A DNA stretch of 8,118 nucleotides from contig JAGOBP010000161.1 in NCBI GenBank assembly GCA_017999195.1, positions 1-8,118 on the forward strand. Direction: 5' to 3'. Made by a program: the position numbers and the translations under genes. Shown here one piece after another: positions 1 to 5,483 of the stretch (within the stretch, counting starts at the first letter, position 1; every line of letters starts with the position of its first letter). Source of the DNA: Thermoflexales bacterium (GTDB lineage: Bacteria > Chloroflexota > Anaerolineae > Fen-1058). A model generated the notes under the pieces. It searched no databases, had not been told where the DNA came from, and saw only the letters and a program-made list of their open reading frames with translations.

Positions 1-1415
1 CCCTCGATCAACCTCAGGCTGTGCCACAGCCCAGCCATTTGTACTGGATGCCGCTCCCGTCGATGTTGGTGGCGGCCAGCCAGTTAGTGTTCGGCGTAAA
101 TTATCGCGCGGCGCAAGTGCCGTTTGTGTTGCTATCGGCGTTGTTGCCAGTGATCGCCTATGCGGCGGCTTGGCAACTCTCGGCCAATCGGCGACACGCG
201 TGGCTGGCCGCACTGTTGACGATCTTTTCGGCGTTTTATGTGCCTTACTGGGGTGTGCCGGAAAGTTTTACGCCCTTTGCGGTGTTTGGGGCCTTGGCGC
301 TGTGGCTGGGAAGTAGACAAGGAAATCGGGAAACAAGTAGCCGGGAAACGATTGTTGCATTGGCGACAGGCGCATGTGTTGGGCTGGCACACTTAAGCCG
401 GGCCGATGGCTTCTTGTTGCTGCTTCCAATTGTGCTGGGGGCATTCAACTTTACACGGCACTCGTCACTCGGCACTCGGCAGGTCGTCCGTCAGATTGGC
501 CTGATTTTGCTGGGGTATCTGCTGATCATGACGCCGTGGTTTCTGCGTAACCTCAGCGTGATCGGTGCGCCGCTCTCAAGCGCGGGCGCGCAGGCGGCGT
601 GGCTGTGCAACTACGATGAACTGTTCACTTACGGCGTTCGCTTCGATGTCAATCACCTGTTGAGTTGCGGTTTGGATCAAGTGCTGCTGATGAAGATCAG
701 TGGTGGGGCTTCGGGCGTGGTGCATCTGATCGCGGAGAATGGGCTGATTTTTATGGTGCTGCCCATCACGATCGGCTTGTGGCAATCTCGACGACACGCG
801 CTTATCCGCAGTGCCTTGATCTATTTGGGTGCATTATTCTTCGTCATGACGATGGTCTTCACGTTTGCGGGCGATCGCGGCGGGCTGTTCCACTCGGCGG
901 GCGCGCTTTTGCCGTTCTTCTACGCGGTCGCCCCGATCGGGTTGGATGCGCTCATCGGTTGGATTGCGGCGCGCCGACGAACGTGGCGGCTTAGGCCTGC
1001 GCGTGCGGTGTTTACCATTGCGTCGATCGGCCTGGCGATTGGTTTGAGTTGGTTCGTATATCGCGGGCGCGTTATCGGTGCGAATCTGAATGATCCGGTC
1101 TGGAATCAAACCGATGGGGCGTACGGTGCGATCGAGCGTGCGTTGCTCGCTCGGGGTGTGGTTGATCCGATCGTGATGGTGAACAATCCGCCGTTGTTTA
1201 CGTATCACACTGGGCTGCGAGCGATTGTGATCCCGAATGGCGATGAAGCGATGCTGCTGGCGGCGGCGCGGCAATTTGGCGTGCGCTGGGTCGTGCTGGA
1301 CGCGAATCGGCCGGCGGCGCTGGCGGAATTGTACGCACAACCCGAAGCGGCAACCGGGCTGCGGCTGGCGGCCAGTTGGGGTGACAGTCGCCTGCTCGAG
1401 ATCTCACCGCCTTAA
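1..1415 (+). CDS. GT-C type membrane glycosyltransferase (ArnT/PMT_2-like), 5' partial
   Basis: Probable polyprenyl-phosphate-sugar-dependent glycosyltransferase of the GT-C fold, an integral membrane enzyme working on the outer face of the membrane. The frame (first full codon at 3) is open to the left edge. A GTG at 21 could be called a start, but the protein there already reads HLYWMPLPSML (36-68), a motif that in this family follows the first membrane helix and the catalytic acidic loop. The N-terminus with those residues is therefore outside the window. Visible are about ten hydrophobic segments, SRADG (396-410, the place of the RPEG motif in relatives), TPWFLRN (531-551) and FHSAGALLPFFYA (888-926). 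A C-terminal soluble part of about 100 residues from roughly 1090 alternates beta strands with an FGVRWVVLDANRP stretch. It ends with TAA at 1413-1415, 85 bases before the next gene. Fold and membrane location are fairly secure; the sugar and acceptor are unknown. Confidence 0.8.
   Translation, partial: LDQPQAVPQPSHLYWMPLPSMLVAASQLVFGVNYRAAQVPFVLLSALLPVIAYAAAWQLSANRRHAWLAALLTIFSAFYVPYWGVPESFTPFAVFGALALWLGSRQGNRETSSRETIVALATGACVGLAHLSRADGFLLLLPIVLGAFNFTRHSSLGTRQVVRQIGLILLGYLLIMTPWFLRNLSVIGAPLSSAGAQAAWLCNYDELFTYGVRFDVNHLLSCGLDQVLLMKISGGASGVVHLIAENGLIFMVLPITIGLWQSRRHALIRSALIYLGALFFVMTMVFTFAGDRGGLFHSAGALLPFFYAVAPIGLDALIGWIAARRRTWRLRPARAVFTIASIGLAIGLSWFVYRGRVIGANLNDPVWNQTDGAYGAIERALLARGVVDPIVMVNNPPLFTYHTGLRAIVIPNGDEAMLLAAARQFGVRWVVLDANRPAALAELYAQPEAATGLRLAASWGDSRLLEISPP
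459..479 (+). repeat. Three tandem 7-base units (CACTCGt/g) inside the glycosyltransferase gene
   Basis: Three consecutive heptamers read CACTCGT, CACTCGG, CACTCGG. They encode part of a hydrophilic loop (RHSSLGTRQ) between two membrane helices. Because the unit is 7 bases, one turn through three units keeps the frame. Short, but exact apart from one base. Confidence 0.6.
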
Positions 1416-1426
1416 TGACCTGTCTG

Positions 1427-1455
1427 TTGACTTTGGGTTTTGCTTCGCCTATACT
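1427..1455 (+). promoter_or_regulatory. Sigma-A type promoter for the FnIII-repeat protein
   Basis: TTGACT at 1427-1432 and TATACT at 1450-1455 are separated by exactly 17 bases. Each hexamer matches the vegetative consensus at five of six positions. The -35 box begins 11 bases after the stop of the upstream glycosyltransferase gene. Transcription would start near 1462, leaving a leader of about 39 bases that contains the Shine-Dalgarno. This implies that the large protein gene is transcribed from its own start and not only by read-through. Confidence 0.75.
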
Positions 1456-1486
1456 GACAACCATCGCGGGGGGAACTTGCATAGTG

Positions 1487-1492
1487 AAGGAG
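1487..1492 (+). promoter_or_regulatory. Shine-Dalgarno AAGGAG deciding the start at 1501
   Basis: AAGGAG lies 8 bases before ATG 1501. This selects 1501 over the long in-frame extension that runs back to 1237 inside the upstream gene, and over the nearby ATG codons at 1510 and 1513. Confidence 0.85.
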
Positions 1493-1500
1493 CAGGCGCG

Positions 1501-1596
1501 ATGAAGACCATGATGCAGTTAGTGGCTCGCAGGCTATGGATTTTAGCCCTGGTTTTTGCGGTGTTGGTGTTGCTGGGACCGATCGGGTCGCAAGCC
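1501..1596 (+). other. Sec signal peptide of the FnIII-repeat protein
   Basis: Residues 1-32. The n-region contains K2, R10 and R11. The hydrophobic core runs from L12 to about I28. A small-x-small site, S30-Q31-A32, precedes R33. No lipobox cysteine is present, so it is a signal peptidase I substrate rather than a lipoprotein. Confidence 0.8.
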
Positions 1597-4500
1597 CGGC
1601 CTTATTCCGGCGGCATGTTGGTAACGCCGGTTTATCCCACGACGGCGCTGGAAGTGACGGTGGCGAATCATCCGCCGGTGGCGATTCCGTATTTCGAATG
1701 GCAGCCGGTGGAAGGTGCCACGGTCTATCGCCTGCAGATTTCCGATCAGATTGGATTCAATACGGTGGCGCGCGATATTAATTTGTCGCATGTCAAGTAT
1801 CTGGCCGCGGATCTGGGCTGGCTGCGGGATACGACCTGGTATTGGCGCGTGCGGGTTGAAGCGTCGCCAACGGGCGTGGGCGATTGGCCCGCCATGCCGT
1901 GGACCTTCTCGCGCAGTTGGGCCAAGAATAACGCGCCGGTGTTGCAGACACCCGCGGCAGGCGCGACCATTGAGTTTTTTGAAGACCCCATTTTTTCCTG
2001 GTCGCCAGTCGTCGGTGCCGCGCTATATGTGATCAAGATCGACAATGATTTTGACTGCCAGTCGCCGTTGATCACCTATTCGACGATGTATACCCACTTC
2101 ACGCCCAATGTCCGGCTGGCGAACGCCAATTACTATTGGTGCGTGTTGCCGCAGGATCCGGCGGGTCGTGATGGGCAGACGAGTGAAGCGCGGTCCTTGT
2201 TTGTCAACTATACGCGCGTGACAACGTTGTTGGAACCTGCCAACAACTCGCTGCCGGTCTATACGCCGCAGTTTAAGTGGACAGCGGTCAAGGGCGCGTA
2301 TGCCTATTTGCTTTACTACAGCACCGATTCGACTTTTCAGACCAATTTGACGCAGATCCAGGTCAATCAAACGACTTATACGCCGCCTAATTCGCTGCCG
2401 AATGATGTCAATTATTATTGGAAGGTGCGGGCGTACTATGGCAACGGCTATTTGGGACAAGACAGCGCGGTTTGGACGTTTAAGAAACAGTGGCCCTATT
2501 TGGGCGTGCAGCCCAACCTTGTGATCCTGACGCCCCGCAATAATGAGGCCATCAACGTTCAGTCATTCTCGTGGACTCCCGTGCGCGAGGCGGCATACTA
2601 TATTGTTGAGGGCAGCTTCGATCCTGGCTTTGGAACGCTTCAGTGGTCGGCAACTACCCCCAATACCTGGTATTGGCGCAATGAATTTCCGGCGAATGAA
2701 TGGAATACGACGCTGTATTTGCGCGTGCGACCATACGATGGAAACGGGAATCCTGGCAAGGCCAGTAACTCGATCAGCTATCGTCCGCGGATTGACACAG
2801 CGCTGGTCGAAAACATTTACCCGCGCTACTATTACGTGCCGCCCTCAATCGCATCTGGTAACTATACGGGAACTTACAGCATTCCTACTTCGCACGACTA
2901 TGCTTTGAGCATTCCTACTTTGTACTGGTCCAGAACCTACGTTCCCGGCCCGAAGCCTGACTCACCAGTGGGACTGCCGGAGCATGTAGAAGCCGATTAC
3001 TACAAGCTGGAAGTGAGCCAGGATGTCAATTTCTTTACGGTCGATTGGACATACCAGACTCAAAACCTGAGCGCCACGCCGGATGAGACCGTCCCGTTCA
3101 CGCCGACTAATACAATCACGTATTACTGGCGCGTGACTCCTTACCTTGCTTCAGGCACCATTCTGACGAATTCGGCTACTAATCAACCGTGGGCGGTTCG
3201 GTTTGACACGTCGCGATTAGGGGCACCCACCAATACCAGTGCGCCCGTGTTGCTACATCCGCCGTTTAACGAAAAGACGATGGATACATTACCGTCATTT
3301 GAATGGCTACCGTTGACGGGCGCGCATCATTATGAATTTGAGATTAGCCCGAATATCGACTTCACCGCCAGCGCCTACTACACGCGTACAGCCTATACCC
3401 ATCACACTCCGACGATTCGCCTGCCCAAAGGCACATACTTCTGGCGGGTACGCGGACTCGATCAAACCAACGCGCCCGTCGGCGTGTGGAGCACAGTTCG
3501 ACGCTTGATTGCGACGCTCCAAACTCGCTGGGTAGGTTCATGGCCGGTCTGTGCGCCGTACCCTATACCCAGTACGCCCAACACGCTGCTTGCGTCCAGC
3601 CCCGTAACGGACACAGCAACAGATCTGACTACGTTGTATGCGGCGCAAGACCGAGACTATTGGTACGTTGGCTTTAATTTAAGCCCCAGCGTAACCGGTA
3701 CAATCGTGTACGGTTTGTACTTGGACGGGGATCAGACAAATGATAGTGGCGCTTCTGTTGCTCCGTCGAATCGCCCGGTGATCACCACTGTGAATTATTA
3801 CCGACCTGAATATGCCGTCTATATGGTCTATTCTGGCACACAGTTCATCACAGCGCCGCCCAAGTCAATTGCACTGTATCGGTGGGATACCGTCAATGGC
3901 GCTTGGGATCCCGAAGTAAAAGATTTGCTCGATCCATTGCAAGTTGGCGGCGGATTCACGTATAGCCCAACTATTCGGTACGCAGAGTTGAAGTTGCCGA
4001 AGACGGCTATCGGTGATGCGGGCTTTAATCCCTTTGTCCTTTCGCCGGCTTTGTTCAGTGCCAAGTCCAACTCTGCCACGGCTGCTGCGGACACGGTGCC
4101 TGACAATGGTCAAAATGTCTCTGTCTTTACCGAAGTAAAATCGATCAGCGATCGGCTGTCGCTTTCGCTTCCGTCAGATAACTCTGACGGTGCCGGCGCG
4201 CCTATGTCCGTGATGCCGTTTATCTATGCCGAGGCGGGCAACATCGATTGGTTGCGAGGCACACGCTTGCAGATCTATCGCGACCCGGCCTTCAGCAACC
4301 TGTTCTGGGAGCAGCTATTTACATGTGAAGGCTGCAATAACTTCGTGGACGTTTTTCAGCATGTATTTACCCCCAACCGAGTTGTGGAGGATAACACGCT
4401 GTTCTGGCGGTATACTGTGCGCCATTTTACCAATCCTTCATTGGTTCCTACGTGCCCGACTATCGAATCTTATAGTCCGCCCAGCGAGGCGCACGTATTG

Positions 4501-5400
4501 GTTCGGTCTGGTTTTGTTCCAGAGAACTTGCGGACAGAAGGCAACTACTCCACGCCCACCTTCCGTTGGGATGACGTGGAAGGCGCAGCGACCTATCGGT
4601 TGCAGTGGTCGCAGAACCCTGATTTTTCCGGCAATGTCTACGACCGTACCTCCAATCATGATGCTTTTACCCCTGAGTATCCGCTGACTCCGGGCACCTA
4701 CTACTGGCGAGTGCGGCAAGAAAATCACACGGGCGGGTACTATGCCAGCGCGTGGTCGGTGTCTACGACGCTGGCGATCACGCTGCCGCAAGTGGTCATT
4801 ACACAGCCCGTACCGGGCGCGACGGTCAGTTTGCCGCCGACTTTCAAATGGGCGGCCGTGTTAACACCGACGGTACGCCCCACGTGGGGGGCACCCTATT
4901 ATCGGTTACAGATTGCCACGTCGCCCACGGGTTTTGGTAGTCCGTTTGAAGACGTCGATCTGGACACAACTACCTGGACGCCCAACCGCACCTATCCTGA
5001 CGGCACCTTCTATTGGCGGATTGCGGTGCGAGACGCCAGCCGCAATGATGGTCCGTACACGCAGATCTATACCTTTACAAAGCAATATCCAGCCCCAACC
5101 TTGATTGCACCGTTGTCTGGCGGACGTGCCGGTGATTACCCGGAGTTTGAATGGGAAATGGTCTCAGGCGCGGCCTCGTATCGTTTGCAGGTGGCGACAA
5201 ATCCGCAATTCACCAGTCTGGCCGTGGATGCCTACACGAACAATGTCAACTTCATTCCGACCAACAAACTTGCCACGGGCAGCTATTACTGGCGGGTCGC
5301 GATGATTGATCGAGACGGCCGACAAGGGCCATTCAATGACGCTACACTGATCGTTGATCCGTATCCGTATCGTGTGTACACGCCGTTGGTGCGCAAGTAA
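1501..5400 (+). CDS. Secreted multi-modular FnIII-like repeat protein with CBM9/DOMON-like insert
   Basis: A 1299-residue exported protein of unknown function. A signal peptide is clear: basic start with RR at 10-11, hydrophobic core about 12-28, likely cleavage after SQA (residue 32). After it come ten beta-sandwich modules of about 90-140 residues, each built on the pattern F-x-W ... GA-xx-Y-x-L-x-I ... YYWRV-R. The YYWRV-like sites are at residues 113, 211, 305, 405, 541, 646, 967, 1067, 1170 and 1262. The array is interrupted at about 676-885 by a different domain. No peptidase or glycosidase active-site motif, membrane anchor, LPXTG or S-layer homology repeat was seen. The protein ends in VYTPLVRK, a tail that resembles the short ends I recall from other Chloroflexota secreted proteins. 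There are six cysteines: 186, 214, 684, 942, 945 and 985. It is likely a surface or extracellular adhesion or glycan-binding scaffold; that role is inference. It sits between two GT-C glycosyltransferase genes, has its own promoter, and is followed by a hairpin. Confidence 0.85.
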   Translation: MKTMMQLVARRLWILALVFAVLVLLGPIGSQARPYSGGMLVTPVYPTTALEVTVANHPPVAIPYFEWQPVEGATVYRLQISDQIGFNTVARDINLSHVKYLAADLGWLRDTTWYWRVRVEASPTGVGDWPAMPWTFSRSWAKNNAPVLQTPAAGATIEFFEDPIFSWSPVVGAALYVIKIDNDFDCQSPLITYSTMYTHFTPNVRLANANYYWCVLPQDPAGRDGQTSEARSLFVNYTRVTTLLEPANNSLPVYTPQFKWTAVKGAYAYLLYYSTDSTFQTNLTQIQVNQTTYTPPNSLPNDVNYYWKVRAYYGNGYLGQDSAVWTFKKQWPYLGVQPNLVILTPRNNEAINVQSFSWTPVREAAYYIVEGSFDPGFGTLQWSATTPNTWYWRNEFPANEWNTTLYLRVRPYDGNGNPGKASNSISYRPRIDTALVENIYPRYYYVPPSIASGNYTGTYSIPTSHDYALSIPTLYWSRTYVPGPKPDSPVGLPEHVEADYYKLEVSQDVNFFTVDWTYQTQNLSATPDETVPFTPTNTITYYWRVTPYLASGTILTNSATNQPWAVRFDTSRLGAPTNTSAPVLLHPPFNEKTMDTLPSFEWLPLTGAHHYEFEISPNIDFTASAYYTRTAYTHHTPTIRLPKGTYFWRVRGLDQTNAPVGVWSTVRRLIATLQTRWVGSWPVCAPYPIPSTPNTLLASSPVTDTATDLTTLYAAQDRDYWYVGFNLSPSVTGTIVYGLYLDGDQTNDSGASVAPSNRPVITTVNYYRPEYAVYMVYSGTQFITAPPKSIALYRWDTVNGAWDPEVKDLLDPLQVGGGFTYSPTIRYAELKLPKTAIGDAGFNPFVLSPALFSAKSNSATAAADTVPDNGQNVSVFTEVKSISDRLSLSLPSDNSDGAGAPMSVMPFIYAEAGNIDWLRGTRLQIYRDPAFSNLFWEQLFTCEGCNNFVDVFQHVFTPNRVVEDNTLFWRYTVRHFTNPSLVPTCPTIESYSPPSEAHVLVRSGFVPENLRTEGNYSTPTFRWDDVEGAATYRLQWSQNPDFSGNVYDRTSNHDAFTPEYPLTPGTYYWRVRQENHTGGYYASAWSVSTTLAITLPQVVITQPVPGATVSLPPTFKWAAVLTPTVRPTWGAPYYRLQIATSPTGFGSPFEDVDLDTTTWTPNRTYPDGTFYWRIAVRDASRNDGPYTQIYTFTKQYPAPTLIAPLSGGRAGDYPEFEWEMVSGAASYRLQVATNPQFTSLAVDAYTNNVNFIPTNKLATGSYYWRVAMIDRDGRQGPFNDATLIVDPYPYRVYTPLVRK
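1627..3516 (+). repeat. First FnIII-like array, six modules
   Basis: Protein repeats, strongly diverged at DNA level. Approximate modules by residue: 43-138, 144-236, 239-330, 336-429, 431-570 and 577-672. Each has an F/Y-x-W near its start (YFEW 64, IFSW 164, QFKW 257, SFSW 355, TLYW 473, SFEW 599) and a YYWRV-type strand near its end. Module 2 has cysteine in place of the arginine (YYWCV, C214) and a second cysteine at 186. Module 4 has lost the tryptophan (LYLRV, 405). Module 5 is about 40 residues longer because of an extended N-terminal part. Confidence 0.75.
2878..2920 (+). repeat. 13-base direct repeat 30 bases apart in FnIII module 5
   Basis: AGCATTCCTACTT occurs at 2878-2890 and again at 2908-2920. 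The offset is exactly ten codons, so both copies encode S-I-P-T (residues 460-463 and 470-473). It lies in the extra segment that makes module 5 longer than its neighbours. Confidence 0.7.
3526..4155 (+). other. CBM9/DOMON-like beta-sandwich domain within the repeat protein
   Basis: Residues about 676-885 do not follow the FnIII pattern. The order of elements is TDLTTLYAAQDRDYWYVGF (about 707-725), VYGLYLDGDQTNDSGA (736-751), YRPEYAVYMVY (767-777), LYRWDTVNGAWDP (792-804) and AELKLPKTAIG (828-838). This order recalls carbohydrate-binding family 9 and DOMON-like sandwiches, where a D-x-D loop ahead of the conserved glycine often holds calcium and the later strands carry a 'wdg-W' pair and an 'elriP' strand. 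Recognition is by eye. Sugar binding is an inference from the family and no binding residue can be assigned. Confidence 0.55.
4159..5358 (+). repeat. Second FnIII-like array, four modules
   Basis: Approximate modules by residue: 887-1001 (divergent), 1003-1094, 1096-1195 and 1196-1286. The last three are canonical, with TFRW 1020, TFKW 1114 and EFEW 1215 paired with YYWRV 1067, FYWRI 1170 and YYWRV 1262. The first lacks the F-x-W tryptophan (PFIYA, 906-910) and has LFWRY instead of YYWRV. It carries a C-E-G-C pair (942-945) and C985, which no other module has. Confidence 0.7.
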
Positions 5401-5418
5401 CACGAAACAGAAATGACA

Positions 5419-5458
5419 CAAGACAGAGTGGCTACCGGTTGGCAGTCACTCTGTCTTG
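5419..5458 (+). terminator. Long hairpin after the FnIII-protein gene, probable intrinsic terminator
   Basis: CAAGACAGAGTG (5419-5430) is the exact reverse complement of CACTCTGTCTTG (5447-5458). Pairing can continue inward through G-U, C-G and T-A to give a 15-bp stem with a 10-base loop (5434-5443). It begins 18 bases after the stop codon at 5398-5400. The descending arm ends in TCTTGCTT rather than a clear run of T, so termination may be incomplete. The stem is nearly symmetric and could also act on antisense transcription. Confidence 0.65.
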
Positions 5459-5483
5459 CTTACGGCCATCTCCATCTAGATCC

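Noticed and set aside
871..878. GCGATCGC palindrome resembling the cyanobacterial HIP1 element
   Set aside because: I noticed only one full copy. Other CGATCG occurrences look like ordinary codon combinations, and the gene content does not suggest a cyanobacterium.
834..1340. Minus-strand open frame of 168 codons, and similar ones at 2023-2460 and 4438-4791
   Set aside because: Arginine, histidine and proline-rich translations with no domain, no ribosome site, lying wholly antisense to convincing genes. They are shadows of GC-rich codon use.
1416..1426. Terminator after the first glycosyltransferase gene
   Set aside because: No stem-loop or T run was found between the stop codon and the promoter.
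1237..1500. In-frame extension of the FnIII protein back to 1237 inside the upstream gene
   Set aside because: A strong Shine-Dalgarno and promoter point to ATG 1501, which begins a clear signal peptide. The extension would bury that signal and lies out of frame over a conserved coding region.
4226..4687. Plus-strand open frame of 153 codons inside the FnIII gene
   Set aside because: It overlaps a continuous module pattern in the main frame and encodes a low-complexity arginine-rich sequence.
1501..5400. N-glycosylation sequons (N-x-S/T) as evidence that the repeat protein is glycosylated
   Set aside because: About fifteen are present, close to what the high Asn, Ser and Thr content would give by chance, so they carry no weight.
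5439..5483. TTG 5439 as start of the second glycosyltransferase
   Set aside because: It lies in the loop of the hairpin, has no ribosome-binding site, and adds 15 residues with no family resemblance before a good membrane-protein N-terminus at 5484.
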